A stretch of DNA of 64,000 nt from positions 186,001 through 250,000 of the forward strand of contig DBKT01000011.1 in NCBI GenBank assembly GCA_002297365.1. The letters run 5' to 3'. Every line of letters starts with the position of its first letter. Position 1 is the stretch's first letter. Shown here piece by piece: positions 7,311 to 17,309 of the stretch. The notes beneath the pieces are model-generated. The model did no database searches. It had not been told where the DNA came from and saw only the letters and a program-made list of their open reading frames with translations. Both the position numbers and the translations under genes were made by a program. Source of the DNA: Caryophanales bacterium UBA743 (GTDB taxonomy: Bacteria > Bacillota_I > Bacilli_A > RFN20 > CAG-826).

Positions 7311-9332
7311 TTAAGCGCAGAAGATTTTAAAGCTGATTATTTCCACCATACAGCTAAAGGCGCTGGAACCAGTAGAGTTTGCTTCCACTTTCAGATTGAC
7401 GGTTTCTTGGCCGGCAGCACTTTCCCAAACGCCTGTGTTTTCATTGCTTGTATAGGTTGCGTCACTAGCATCGCCCAATTCTAAATTGTCAGGTCCTCCG
7501 TTGGTGCCTTTTGATTGTCTAAAAGTCATTTCAACCTTTTTAATAAGAGCGTTATCTTCTTTTGAAATTTGAAGAGAGCATCCTTCGCCTTTGATTCTTA
7601 AGAATGGATTTTCATAAAGTGACTCATCGGCATTCTTTTTTACATTGTAGCTTGCCCCTGTTTTGTTGCTGGCGGTAATAAAATTAAAGACGAACCCTTG
7701 TGAATTGACGGGTTTTGTTATTGTCATTACGTTGTCTGTGGCATCCGGGAACAAATCTTTTGCCGTAATGGTTGTCCCACCCGTTTCTTTAACCGCAAAG
7801 GTAACTTTCACCACGTTCTTTAATCCCGCATTGAAAGACATGGCAGCAGTAATATCCGTCTCCGTCCCATCAATGCCAGTCAACGTTACTTTGTCGACTT
7901 TATAACCATCATTAGGAGTTGCGGTTACATCGATTTTCTCCCCATAGGTGATGGCTGTTTCTTTCGATAAGGTTGCTTCACCGCCTTCACCCGTTTCAAC
8001 TGTCGCGGTAAGATCGGTTAACGTCTCTCCGTTGTCGCCTAAAGAGAGGCTTACGCCTTTGCCGTTATCCAAAGCGTCTTTTGCATTCTTATAGGTGAGG
8101 GAATCCATCGTCACGGTTGTGTTGTGTTTAGTATCTCTTCTTGTAACCACTTTAAGGCCTTTTTGAGCAGCGAAGGATGTGTTTTTCGCTGTTAAAACGA
8201 CATTTTCGTTATATGCATTATCCACATTATCGCCAATCACAAGGGCGCTAGAAGGGACTTCGTTTCCAGCTTTCCAAGCGCCAGAAAGATAGGAATTATT
8301 GGTATTGGCATTTCCTTCAGATTTATCTAGCCATGCACCGGTAGTCGTTAAAGTAGAACCCTCAATCTCCCACGTTCCCGTACGAGCGATAACGGCTTGT
8401 CTATCAGCCGTAAGCTTGGAATTCTTGATGGTGACGGTTGAGCCAACGGTGTTAACAAGCATAGCGGCATTGTCTTTATCATCCGTAGTTGTCATCAACG
8501 TAGAATTCTCAACCAAAATTCCAGCATTATTCCCTTCGAGATTATTGGTGCCGACGACAAATACCGCTTTTAAATCAAAGGTCGAATTCAAAATAGACAG
8601 TTCTGTGGAACTCGAGCAATAGATGCCTGTGTAGACAGACGTCTTTGCTTCTACTTTGATTCCATCAACCGTAAATTTCTTCGCATAGGTGGCATTGATG
8701 AAGTTATTCACTTCTTTTGTTGAATCAATCTTGACGGAGCCATTTTTAAGAGTCACTTTCTGAACGTTTTCTTTTTGATCGTTCTGGATTGAATGAATGA
8801 ATTCTTCGCCCGTAAAGGTGACTGTGTGCCCACCTAAGTCGATTGTGGTTTCAAGCTTAGCGAGAGGAAGTTTCTCAACGCTTGCATCTCCATTAAAGGC
8901 ATACTTGAAATTATCAAGCCCCTCGACTTTCTTCTCAAAAGCCTCATCGACGACAGAGACTGGATAACTATCCGTTACGATTAGTTTTGCTCTCAGCCCG
9001 CCTTCGACCATTTCGACACTTGCCTTATTTTTCGTTAAAGCGACTTCTTTTTCGTTCACCAAAAAGGATTTAACGTAATAACCTTCATCTACGGTGATGG
9101 TGAATTCCACCTCTTCTCCCACTTTCGCTTTCGTTTTGTTCGCGGTTACGGTTCCGTTTTCCGTTTCCTCGATCGTGACAGCGAATTCACTTTCGGTAAC
9201 AGAAGAATCGACGTTACCTATAGAGCTTTCAGTGGTAGAGCTTATGACTTCCTTCTGCTCATCGCACCCATTAAGGGTCAAAAAAGCCAAAGGAAGTAGA
9301 AGCAATATTGATTTTTTCTTCATGTTTTTCAT
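7311..9332 (-). CDS. Surface lipoprotein with InlB-type repeats and beta-helix
   Basis: The N-terminus has Lys-rich and hydrophobic segments ending in a lipobox (LTLNGC), so the protein is lipid-anchored. Residues about 50-110 match the divergent InlB B-repeat pattern (ENGTVTANKTKAKVGEEV, then DEGYYVKSFLVNEKEV). Residues about 160-380 have the spaced N-G-S/N-S-x-L pattern of a right-handed parallel beta-helix (VTLKNGSVKI, LSILNSTFDL, VTIKNSKLTA). A second InlB-like repeat lies near 445-515, and the end looks like a beta-sandwich. GAGGAG lies 5 nt before the ATG. The role is likely adhesion or carbohydrate binding; no enzymatic residues are recognised. Confidence 0.75.
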   Translation of the reverse strand: MKNMKKKSILLLLPLAFLTLNGCDEQKEVISSTTESSIGNVDSSVTESEFAVTIEETENGTVTANKTKAKVGEEVEFTITVDEGYYVKSFLVNEKEVALTKNKASVEMVEGGLRAKLIVTDSYPVSVVDEAFEKKVEGLDNFKYAFNGDASVEKLPLAKLETTIDLGGHTVTFTGEEFIHSIQNDQKENVQKVTLKNGSVKIDSTKEVNNFINATYAKKFTVDGIKVEAKTSVYTGIYCSSSTELSILNSTFDLKAVFVVGTNNLEGNNAGILVENSTLMTTTDDKDNAAMLVNTVGSTVTIKNSKLTADRQAVIARTGTWEIEGSTLTTTGAWLDKSEGNANTNNSYLSGAWKAGNEVPSSALVIGDNVDNAYNENVVLTAKNTSFAAQKGLKVVTRRDTKHNTTVTMDSLTYKNAKDALDNGKGVSLSLGDNGETLTDLTATVETGEGGEATLSKETAITYGEKIDVTATPNDGYKVDKVTLTGIDGTETDITAAMSFNAGLKNVVKVTFAVKETGGTTITAKDLFPDATDNVMTITKPVNSQGFVFNFITASNKTGASYNVKKNADESLYENPFLRIKGEGCSLQISKEDNALIKKVEMTFRQSKGTNGGPDNLELGDASDATYTSNENTGVWESAAGQETVNLKVEANSTGSSAFSCMVEIISFKIFCA

Positions 9333-9461
9333 ATTTTCTCCTCTTCTAATAGACTATTTATGCACATTTTCATCAATTTTCAAGCCTTATTCATGATAAA
9401 GAAGGGTGGTTCATAAAAGGAAGCACACTTTTACGATAATCCTTGCATTTATCAAAAGATG

Positions 9462-9493
9462 ATATAAAAACTCCCCCAAATTGTTGGGGGAGT
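9462..9493 (-). terminator. Intrinsic terminator of the 9511-11769 lipoprotein gene
   Basis: ACTCCCCCAA (9470-9479) pairs perfectly with TTGGGGGAGT (9484-9493), with TTTTATATC after it on the minus strand. Confidence 0.88.
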
Positions 9494-9510
9494 CGGAGAA
9501 AGGCTGGTTT

Positions 9511-11769
9511 TCAGTCGATTTTAGAGAGAGTCATGCCTTCAGAGGTGTCTTTCCCAAATTCGATTCTGACTTTATAAGTTTCGTTTTCAAGGACGTTATC
9601 GCTTACTTGGACAAATCCTTTCTTTAGAAGCTCGCCTTTATAATAAAGATTGAAATAATATTCCGTTTTATAGGTATTGTATAAAACGATGGAAGATGCT
9701 TGGCGGATACATCTCCAATTTCCTGCCAGATCTTCATCGAAATAATACGGCAAGAAATCTGCGAATTCTTTGCCAAATAGTTCACTGAGCTGCTCGTAAA
9801 TGTTTTCGCTTTCTTCTTGCCAATTTTCGATGACGATCCATTTCTTGACCGATGCGAGTTTTTCCGTTACATAAGCGGGTATCTCTAGGTCTGAGGAATA
9901 TTCGAAGGTCAATGTCGCCTTTCTGGTTGCCAAAGAAACGAAAGTGTAACGGATTTCGCTGATCCTTCCGCTGTTATCCAGCTTCATCGTGAAAGTGCTA
10001 GGGTCGAGCTCGGCCATTTCCTTATCGTTAAGAAACGTTAATTGCTTGGAGATGTCATCGACGCCATCTCTGATCTTGTATGTTTTTCCCGATTCATCGC
10101 TCGTATCTTTTTCGAAAATATCTGTGGACAAAGCGAAAGTCTTATCGAGCCAATGGTTCGAAATAGAATCGTTTTCATCCGCCGTTGAGGTAGGAACAAT
10201 CGTGTCCTTCGTTTTATTGATGTAGAAACCGCTAACGCCATCTCCTGTTTCATAATAGCCCGAATATTCATGATCGTCGGCATTGGGGTTAGAAGAAGAC
10301 ACCGCATATTTTTTGTCTCTAAGAATGACGTTGTTCGTGAAATAATAATCCGTGTACGCTTGATACTCATCGTTTCCAAGAATGTCATCGATAAAATGAA
10401 TTTTTACGTTATTGCTCTTGTTTTTGAAGGTATCAAAAGCGGTCTTTAGCTCATTATCGATTCCTTGAATGGGCGTTAATGGCGTTTTATCGGCAATGGT
10501 GTCCGCAATTTTAAAACCACCGATAGAGAAAATCAATTGATAATAGGTGATGGAATCACCGCTAGTGCTGGCAATATAGTCGGTCGTCGCTTTGATGGAA
10601 GATACTTTCCCGTTTGCGTCAAGAGTGGCATCAATGGTAGAGAAAGTATAGCCAGAAAGATCAATCTGGCAATAAGGGAAAAGCAAAGCGCCGGCATCTA
10701 ATCCGAAGTAACGGTAAGTGCCTTCTTTGATTTTGCGGAATTCATTGCGTTTAAAGAAATCCTTTGATTTTTTGACATAGGTGTCAAAGCTTTCGTTTGT
10801 CCATGGGTCTTCTGCTATTTCATTGCGCCCATTGAGATATTTTTTGACCGCATTGCCATCTTGTCCACGCGAATAGGTAGCCTCTTGTTTGTAGGAGGAA
10901 GAGGAAACGACCGCTTTTAAATTATCCTCGTCATAATCAACAACGATAGTATTTGAAAGCGTGCTGTTTTTCCCATCATAAGTGCTTATACGGGTCTCCG
11001 AATGCAAAGAAGCGGACAAAAGCATCTCGCTAGCATCCGCGCTTAGCTCTTCGCCAAGGGAATAAGATGGGGCAAAAAAGGCTTCAACCGTATCGTCCTT
11101 GGCGGTTCCGATATTAGAAATCACCCCTCTTGTGTCGTCAAGCTCTTCCAATTCACCGTTATCATCGGTATTCAACAAACAAACATGCAACCCATCCCCC
11201 TCAAAAAGGAAGTCGACTCCAGAATAGGAACCGCTAGAATAGGCGCTTCCCCTTCCAAGGGAGTAAGCGACGATATAGGTCAGAGATTCGTTGGTGGAAT
11301 AAAGCGCGCCATTATCCCCAAAAGAAGAGAAATCACTATCGTTGAAAACGTATCCTTCTTCACCGAGAAGCTGAAAATAGTCTAATTGATAAGGGTTGAA
11401 ATAAGGGACGCCTCTAGAATCCTGAATCGGACGAATCACTTCCACTTCCCCTTCATCCGATACTTCAAAGCTATAGAGAATCTTATCGTCCTTGTAAACG
11501 GATTTATCAACGTTCTCAAGCTTTGCCGCACCGGTTTTTTGGCTTTGATAATAAAGATAATTCTCCGTTAGGATATCTCTTTGGGCAACATCGTCAACCG
11601 TATAATCGATTTGATAGTTTTTCTTGGTTTTGATCTCGTTTAATGCCGTTAAGATCTTCTTCGCGGTGGTTTCTTCCACCTCTTGACTTGTTGACTGCTC
11701 TTCTTCTCCCCCGCAAGAAAGTAACGGCAATGCAGCTAATAAAGCTAATAACAAATATGATTTCTTCAT
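9511..11769 (-). CDS. Large lipoprotein of unknown function
   Basis: A standard lipoprotein signal (Lys-Lys, hydrophobic core, lipobox PLLSC) precedes a short Glu/Ser/Thr linker and ~720 residues with no motif I recognise. The body is rich in Tyr, Asp, Ser and Glu with alternating beta-type segments. Many stretches resemble the repeated strand pattern of extracellular lipoproteins that bind other cell-envelope components (for example LRRYTFVSLATRKATLTFEY-like strands). No catalytic signature is seen. AAAGGAG lies 7 nt before the ATG. It lies 12 bp downstream of the BspA-like lipoprotein gene, so the two are probably co-transcribed. Confidence 0.7.
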   Translation of the reverse strand: MKKSYLLLALLAALPLLSCGGEEEQSTSQEVEETTAKKILTALNEIKTKKNYQIDYTVDDVAQRDILTENYLYYQSQKTGAAKLENVDKSVYKDDKILYSFEVSDEGEVEVIRPIQDSRGVPYFNPYQLDYFQLLGEEGYVFNDSDFSSFGDNGALYSTNESLTYIVAYSLGRGSAYSSGSYSGVDFLFEGDGLHVCLLNTDDNGELEELDDTRGVISNIGTAKDDTVEAFFAPSYSLGEELSADASEMLLSASLHSETRISTYDGKNSTLSNTIVVDYDEDNLKAVVSSSSYKQEATYSRGQDGNAVKKYLNGRNEIAEDPWTNESFDTYVKKSKDFFKRNEFRKIKEGTYRYFGLDAGALLFPYCQIDLSGYTFSTIDATLDANGKVSSIKATTDYIASTSGDSITYYQLIFSIGGFKIADTIADKTPLTPIQGIDNELKTAFDTFKNKSNNVKIHFIDDILGNDEYQAYTDYYFTNNVILRDKKYAVSSSNPNADDHEYSGYYETGDGVSGFYINKTKDTIVPTSTADENDSISNHWLDKTFALSTDIFEKDTSDESGKTYKIRDGVDDISKQLTFLNDKEMAELDPSTFTMKLDNSGRISEIRYTFVSLATRKATLTFEYSSDLEIPAYVTEKLASVKKWIVIENWQEESENIYEQLSELFGKEFADFLPYYFDEDLAGNWRCIRQASSIVLYNTYKTEYYFNLYYKGELLKKGFVQVSDNVLENETYKVRIEFGKDTSEGMTLSKID

Positions 11770-11781
11770 TTTCGTTCTCCT

Positions 11782-13785
11782 TTAGAAAACAAAATCCTTT
11801 TCGGGAAAGCCGTAAACCGTTTCATAGGTCGTAATGCCAGCATCTTCATATTGGGAATTCTGGTTCCATATGCTATTCCAACCGCTAAGAAGGATTCCGA
11901 ATGAATTTTTTGTTGCGGCAGGAATTTCTGCGCTTGCATAGCCAACATAAATAGCCAGTTTATTCGTGTCGCACATACTGAAGATGTTATCTTTTATCGT
12001 CTTAACGCTTGTTGGCAAATATACGCCTTTGAGATTCATCGAGCGTCCAAAAACGCCATAATGGATCGTTTCAACAGAGGATGGGACCTTAATGAATTCC
12101 GCTTGGGAGCCCGTAAAGGCGTTATCGAATAGCTCTTTTACCGTATTTGGAATATAAGCGTTTGTGGAGCTTCTCCCATTAGGAGCCATATACATGATGG
12201 TTTTATCTTTGTTATAAAAAGAACCGAAATCGTCGCTGGAATAGAATTGGTTATTCGAATCAACGGTGATTCTTTCAATGGCACGAGAATTCATAAAGAC
12301 ATTCACGTTGCTAATCGATTTTAGATTGGCGGGGAAATGGACTCTTTTAAGACTCTGGGTACCCATAAAAGCGTAATTGCCAATCGTCTCAACGGATTTA
12401 AAATCCAATTCCTCAAGAGATTCGCAATTATCAAAGGCGCTTTCGCCAACTTCTTTTAAAGAGCTTGGCAAATGAATGCTTTTGAGCGATGTGTCAGAGC
12501 TAAACGCGCCTTCGCCAATGCTGGTGACAGAATCTGGCAAATAGATGGAAGTCAACTTCTTAAGCGATTTAAAAGCAGATTTAGGAATAGAAGTAATATT
12601 CATATCCGCAGGCAAATAGAGATACGAGAGCTTTTCCCAGTAATTTATTGCGCTTTCAGGAAAAGAAGTCAAAGTGTTTGGCAAAGCAAAATGAGTTACT
12701 TTGTTCAAAATATCACTCTTGCCAATTTTATTAAAGGAAGTAACAGGTTTCCCTTCGTGGTAAGCGGGGATTCCGAAAGCGAGGTCAGATCCGACGGTAA
12801 TATACGTGGTTATCCCCTCTACGTTATAGCTGTTTTCATCTTCATTGAGCTTGTAAGTCCAGCTATATTGCTGGGAACCTTCGCCAAGATTGACAAATTT
12901 GGCATATAAAACCATGTCGCTGTAAGTGTTTGCAAAAGGGAAGGTGACGGGTTTAACAAAAGAAGAATCATAATAGAAGCCAAAGAAAACAACATCGTTC
13001 GCCTTGGATTTATCCGTTAAGTTGCTAAAAGGATCGTAAACGATTTTATCTATCGTCGCCCCTTTCGTAACCGTCATCTTCTCAAGCGGGGCGTAAGAGC
13101 CCGTATCGAAAGTGATCGTCACTTTCTTGGACTCATCTAACGGATTCACTTTGAGTTTGAACTCAACGAATTTAGAGAAATCTTTGCTGGCATACGCTTT
13201 CACGGTAATTTCTTCGTCCGTTAATTTAATCGCTTCGATTGTCTTGGCTTTAGAATCGAGTAACAAAGCGTCGCTAGAAGAGGAAAGCTCAATGTTTTGA
13301 TTGGCGCTAGATGGGGAAATCGCCGTTTCGATCGTCAGCTTTTGCCCTAAGGAAATGCTCTTAGGCGCATTCGTCAAGGCAATCGATTCAACGGGGATGA
13401 ATTCCACGGTGAGCGTAAGGGGATTACTACTCACCCCGTCTTTTTTGACCGTGATGTCACTCGTCCCTGAAGTCAGGGCTTTAACACGCCCTTCTTGCGT
13501 AATCGAGATAACGCTAGGATCGGAAGATTCCCAAGTTATCCCCTCTAAAGACGCGCCATTTTCAGAGACGCATTCCAGATTTAGGGTGTCCCCAACACTT
13601 AGTTTGGTAGAGCCAGGAGTGACAATAGAATATTTCTCTCCTTCCGTTGTCTGTTGGCTTTGGCTCACATCCGAGCTTACGTCCGAATTCGTATTTGAGC
13701 TGCTCTCGTGGTTGCTTTCTATACATCCCATTAGACACAGCGACATCAATGCGCTTAATATCGTGAATGATTTTTTCATGGTCAT
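11782..13785 (-). CDS. BspA-like leucine-rich-repeat lipoprotein with Ig-like domains
   Basis: After a lipobox (LCLMGC) and a Ser/Asn/Gln linker, a Big_2 immunoglobulin-like domain is visible (ITWESSDPSVISITQEGRV, then GTSDITV). A second Ig-like domain follows, then a Flg_new (Listeria-Bacteroides) repeat (FGFYYDSSF...MVLYAKF). From about residue 340 come BspA-type LRR_5 repeats (LTSIYLPDSVTSIGEGAFSS, LKSIHLPSSLKEVGESAFDN). Such proteins mediate adhesion. I chose the ATG at 13785 (AAAGG 5 nt upstream); the ATG at 13779 is equally possible and a GTG at 13806 is less likely. It heads the operon with the next lipoprotein. Confidence 0.86.
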   Translation of the reverse strand: MTMKKSFTILSALMSLCLMGCIESNHESSSNTNSDVSSDVSQSQQTTEGEKYSIVTPGSTKLSVGDTLNLECVSENGASLEGITWESSDPSVISITQEGRVKALTSGTSDITVKKDGVSSNPLTLTVEFIPVESIALTNAPKSISLGQKLTIETAISPSSANQNIELSSSSDALLLDSKAKTIEAIKLTDEEITVKAYASKDFSKFVEFKLKVNPLDESKKVTITFDTGSYAPLEKMTVTKGATIDKIVYDPFSNLTDKSKANDVVFFGFYYDSSFVKPVTFPFANTYSDMVLYAKFVNLGEGSQQYSWTYKLNEDENSYNVEGITTYITVGSDLAFGIPAYHEGKPVTSFNKIGKSDILNKVTHFALPNTLTSFPESAINYWEKLSYLYLPADMNITSIPKSAFKSLKKLTSIYLPDSVTSIGEGAFSSDTSLKSIHLPSSLKEVGESAFDNCESLEELDFKSVETIGNYAFMGTQSLKRVHFPANLKSISNVNVFMNSRAIERITVDSNNQFYSSDDFGSFYNKDKTIMYMAPNGRSSTNAYIPNTVKELFDNAFTGSQAEFIKVPSSVETIHYGVFGRSMNLKGVYLPTSVKTIKDNIFSMCDTNKLAIYVGYASAEIPAATKNSFGILLSGWNSIWNQNSQYEDAGITTYETVYGFPEKDFVF

Positions 13786-13841
13786 TTTTTCCTTTCTTTT
13801 TCTCACGATCTTTATTTAAGAAATAAAGAAGGTTGTTTTCA

Positions 13842-13870
13842 ATTATATCTTCTTAAAAAACTATTTTCAC
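13842..13870 (-). promoter_or_regulatory. Promoter of the BspA-like lipoprotein operon
   Basis: On the minus strand GTGAAA (13870-13865) lies 17 bp before a consensus TATAAT (13847-13842), about 57 nt before the start codon. Confidence 0.6.
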
Positions 13871-14020
13871 CAAATAACAGCCATCCTTCTTAATATAACG
13901 AGATTTGTTTCTGCTTATGAGCCATTCCTATCGATTGAACGGGCAAGAGGCCGCAGAAAAAGAGCGCTCATCAAAGAGAACGCTTTATTCTCATACATGC
14001 CCGTTCCATTTTGGAAGGCA

Positions 14021-14061
14021 ATAAAAAAGACCTCTGCAGCATGAATATGCATACAGGGGTC
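14021..14061 (-). terminator. Intrinsic terminator after clpB
   Basis: GACCCCTG...CAGAGGTC (one mismatch) with an inner GCAT/ATGC stem is followed on the minus strand by TTTTTTATTG. Confidence 0.75.
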
Positions 14062-14068
14062 CCCTTCT

Positions 14069-16189
14069 TTATTCTTTGCTAATGGTCACTTGACCGTCTT
14101 TCACATCAACAAGGAATTTGCTCTTTGTATCAATTTCCCCTTTGATGATTGCGGTAGCAAGAGCCGTTTCCACCTTATCTTGAATGAATCTCTTGATTGG
14201 TCTTGCGCCAAAATTTGGCGTATAGGAGCAATCCAGAACCCATTTCTTCAAAGAATCGCTGAATTCTACGGAATAGAACTGGCCTTCCAATCTTCCTTTC
14301 AGCTCACGAAGCATCTTATCGACGATCTTGAGTTGAACATCTTTGGAAAGAGGATTGAAGTAGACAATCTCATCAATACGGTTCAGGAATTCAGGTTTGA
14401 AGGTACGATGGAGAATCTCCTCTACCTTATCTTTTTCGCCATGGAGAATGTATTCGCTGCCAAGGTTGCTGGTCATAATGATGATGGTGTTCTTGAAATC
14501 CACAAGGTGACCTTGCGAATCGGTAAGACGCCCATCATCCAAGATTTGAAGCAAAAGATTAAAGACTTCTGGGTCCGCCTTCTCGATTTCATCAAAGAGA
14601 ACGATGGAATAGGGGTTGCGGCGCACCTTTTCGGTAAGTTGCCCGCCTTCTTCATAGCCAACATAGCCAGGAGCCGCGCCAATCAAACGAGAGACGGAAT
14701 ATTTCTCCATATATTCGGACATATCGATACGGATGATATTGTTCTCGTTATCAAAGAGGGCTTCTGCCAAAGCTTTAGCAACTTCGGTTTTGCCTACGCC
14801 AGTAGGTCCTAAGAACAAGAAGGAACCAATTGGCCTATTCGGGTTTTGGATGCCCGCTCTCTGGCGAAGGATGGCATTGGATACCAAAGTAATCGCATTG
14901 TCTTGCCCAATGACCCTCTTTTCGAGAGTTTCTTTGAGATCAAGCACTTTCTCTTTATCGCCTTTCTCGATTCTAGAGACCGGAATGCCCGTCATCTTAG
15001 CAACGATTTTAGCGATGGATTCCGAATCCACGATCTCATCGACCAAACGTTCTCCGTTTTGTGAGGAATCCGTAATTTCTTTGATACGTTTCTCGAGTTC
15101 AGGGATTGTTTGATATTGAAGTTTAGACGCTTTTTCGAAATCCCCTTCCTGGAAATAGATTCCAAGTTGGATCTTATCTTCTTCTACTTGGCTCTTAAGG
15201 TCTTTCGCTTCCTTGATTTGTGCCTTCTCTTTTTGCCATTCAGCGGTGAGCTTTGAAGATTGTTCCTTGTAGTTAGCAAGTTCTTTCTCTAACTCTTCCA
15301 AACGTTTCTTAGAAGAATCGTCGCTCTCCTTGCTAAGAGCAACCTTCTCCACTTCAAGAGAACGAATCTTACGATTCACTTCATCTAGCTCGGAAGGCAT
15401 GGATTCGATTTCCACTTTGATTCCAGCGCAAGCCTCATCAATCAAGTCGATTGCCTTATCGGGCAAAAAACGGTTGGTGATATAACGATTAGATAAAGTA
15501 GCTGCCGCAATCAAAGCGCCGTCGGTAATGCGGACGCCATGGTAGGACTCGAATCTTTGCTTTAAGCCACGAAGAATCGTAATGGTGTCTTCCACCGTCG
15601 GCTCTTCGACCATGACGGTTTGGAAACGTCTTTCAAGCGCTCTATCCTTTTCAATATATTCCCTATATTCATTAAGGGTAGTCGCACCAATGCAATCGAT
15701 TTCTCCGCGGGCGAGCATCGGCTTTAGCATATTGGACGCATCCATGGCGCCATCGGTTCTTCCAGCCCCGACAATAAGATGGATTTCATCGATGAAAAGA
15801 ATAATCTTTCCTTCGGATTTCTTAATCTTATTGAGGACGGCTTTTAAACGTTCCTCGAATTCGCCACGGTATTTAGCGCCAGCAATCAAAGCGCCCATAT
15901 CGAGTTCATATATTTCTTTGTCTTTTAAGGTCGCAGGCACGTCGTTTTTGACGATTCTTTCGGCTAAGCCCTCCACAATAGCAGTCTTGCCTACGCCTGG
16001 TTCGCCAAGCAAAATGACGTTATTTTTCGTCTTTCGCGCTAATATTTGTATGACCTTACGAATTTCTTCATCACGGCCAATAACAGGATCAACCTTACCA
16101 GCCTTGACGTCTTGGTTCACGTTGCGGCCGAATTTCTCGAGGATGTTTTCTTCTTGGGAATAATCTTCCATTCCGTTCATATCGTTCAT
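14069..16189 (-). CDS. clpB: ClpB-type disaggregase lacking the N-terminal domain
   Basis: Hsp100 AAA+ unfoldase that pulls proteins out of aggregates together with DnaK. NBD1 has Walker A GEPGVGKT (62-69) and Walker B LFIDEIH. The middle is a long coiled coil (about 260-390), which marks ClpB rather than ClpA. NBD2 has GPTGVGKT and FDEIEKADPEVF. The protein is 706 residues instead of about 860 and starts just before NBD1, so the Clp_N domain is absent. This resembles the short isoform made from an internal start in other bacteria. The start is sound: GAGGAGG precedes the ATG and a promoter-CIRCE lies upstream, with no room for more N-terminal sequence. Confidence 0.93.
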   Translation of the reverse strand: MNDMNGMEDYSQEENILEKFGRNVNQDVKAGKVDPVIGRDEEIRKVIQILARKTKNNVILLGEPGVGKTAIVEGLAERIVKNDVPATLKDKEIYELDMGALIAGAKYRGEFEERLKAVLNKIKKSEGKIILFIDEIHLIVGAGRTDGAMDASNMLKPMLARGEIDCIGATTLNEYREYIEKDRALERRFQTVMVEEPTVEDTITILRGLKQRFESYHGVRITDGALIAAATLSNRYITNRFLPDKAIDLIDEACAGIKVEIESMPSELDEVNRKIRSLEVEKVALSKESDDSSKKRLEELEKELANYKEQSSKLTAEWQKEKAQIKEAKDLKSQVEEDKIQLGIYFQEGDFEKASKLQYQTIPELEKRIKEITDSSQNGERLVDEIVDSESIAKIVAKMTGIPVSRIEKGDKEKVLDLKETLEKRVIGQDNAITLVSNAILRQRAGIQNPNRPIGSFLFLGPTGVGKTEVAKALAEALFDNENNIIRIDMSEYMEKYSVSRLIGAAPGYVGYEEGGQLTEKVRRNPYSIVLFDEIEKADPEVFNLLLQILDDGRLTDSQGHLVDFKNTIIIMTSNLGSEYILHGEKDKVEEILHRTFKPEFLNRIDEIVYFNPLSKDVQLKIVDKMLRELKGRLEGQFYSVEFSDSLKKWVLDCSYTPNFGARPIKRFIQDKVETALATAIIKGEIDTKSKFLVDVKDGQVTISKE

Positions 16190-16236
16190 AAATAAATTCC
16201 TCCTCTATCAAGCATGGTCTTCTAGGACCGAGTAAT

Positions 16237-16264
16237 ATTATAGCCATAAATTTAGCACTCGCAA
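16237..16264 (-). promoter_or_regulatory. Sigma-A promoter of clpB
   Basis: On the minus strand TTGCGA (16264-16259) and TATAAT (16242-16237) are spaced by 16 bp. The -35 lies inside the CIRCE box, so HrcA binding would block polymerase. Confidence 0.7.
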
Positions 16265-16278
16265 GTGTTGAGTGCTAA
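16252..16278. promoter_or_regulatory. CIRCE operator (HrcA)
   Basis: The perfect inverted repeat TTAGCACTC-N9-GAGTGCTAA matches the CIRCE consensus in all 18 positions. It implies HrcA repression of clpB released by heat or misfolded protein. hrcA itself is not in the window. Confidence 0.96.
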
Positions 16279-16504
16279 TTTCTTTTAATTTCTCGTTTTT
16301 TTATAGAAGAGAAGCCGATTTTATCTATTATTTGTGAAAGTATGTTGATGAATAATTTAGTTGTTTTTGCAAACAAACAATAAAAAAATGTCGTTTTCGA
16401 TTTTCTTTAAAGCAATATCGGTAAACCTATCCTCATTTTCTTGTTTTTGTCAACGCAAGATACTTTAATTAATACGCTTAAATAAAAGAAAAAAGAGTTC
16501 ATTA

Positions 16505-17098
16505 ATGGAAAAGAAATTAATCATCGTTAGCGCACCGCCAGCAAGCGGAAAAACCTATGTTTCAATGAAGATTGCAGAGTCTCTTGAGCACGTTACTTAT
16601 TTGGATAAAGACAGTTTGGTACCTCTTAGCAACGTTGCCTATAAAATCGCTGGCATCCCCGTGGAAAGAGAAGGAGAGTTCTTTCAGAAAAACATTCGTG
16701 ATGTGGAATACAACGTCATTTTAGAAATGGCGTTTACCGCATTAAATTATGAAGATATCGTCTTAATCAATGCCCCATTCACAAGAGAAATCCACAATCC
16801 GGAATATATCGCTAACTTAAGAAAGAAATTAAAAGAGAAATACAACGCCCATCTCGTTATCATCTGGGTCGTATGCGACATTCAAACCGTTAAAGAGAGA
16901 ATGATCGCGAGAAATTCCGATCGCGATGTCTTTAAAATCAAGAACTTTGATACTTGGGTGAAAACGCAAGATTTCAATATCCCAACATACCTTAAAGTAG
17001 ACGGAGACCCCTATTCTCTCGTTATCTTCGATAATTCCAACGATGAAGTCTTCGCAAAATCCATGAAATCCACGATTGATTTACTGGAAGAAAGATAA
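16505..17098 (+). CDS. P-loop kinase-like ATPase (AAA_33 type)
   Basis: 197-residue protein with a Walker A APPASGKT (10-17), a D-K-D after the second strand, and an Arg-rich lid (ERMIARNSDRD), which fits the zeta-toxin/AAA_33 group of small-molecule or protein kinases. The substrate cannot be read from the sequence. No antitoxin-like partner is adjacent. It is a single gene with its own terminator. The ~300 bp upstream hold the clpB control region and an AT-rich stretch with a TTGTCA at 16447-16452. Confidence 0.75.
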   Translation: MEKKLIIVSAPPASGKTYVSMKIAESLEHVTYLDKDSLVPLSNVAYKIAGIPVEREGEFFQKNIRDVEYNVILEMAFTALNYEDIVLINAPFTREIHNPEYIANLRKKLKEKYNAHLVIIWVVCDIQTVKERMIARNSDRDVFKIKNFDTWVKTQDFNIPTYLKVDGDPYSLVIFDNSNDEVFAKSMKSTIDLLEER

Positions 17099-17117
17099 AG
17101 AGGGAGCGAAAATTCAG

Positions 17118-17145
17118 CCATCCTTGCTTAGGATGGTTTTTCTTT
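17118..17145 (+). terminator. Intrinsic terminator after the P-loop kinase gene
   Basis: CCATCC (17118-17123) pairs with GGATGG (17131-17136) and TTTTTCTTT follows. Confidence 0.8.
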
Positions 17146-17309
17146 AGGAAAGAAGTATCGAAAACGCAAAGGAACTAACAATAGCGGTCTTTTGGGAAGC
17201 CTGCCGAAAAGAAATGGCCCTTATATCGTCTTTTCCCGATGCTTAAAGCCGAAAGCTTTCTCCATTCCCTAAGCGATTCTTTCTAGGGATTCAAAACGAT
17301 GCTTCTTTT

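Noticed and set aside
14090..14812. 240-codon plus-strand frame
   Set aside because: Antisense to clpB; no ribosome site or recognisable protein.
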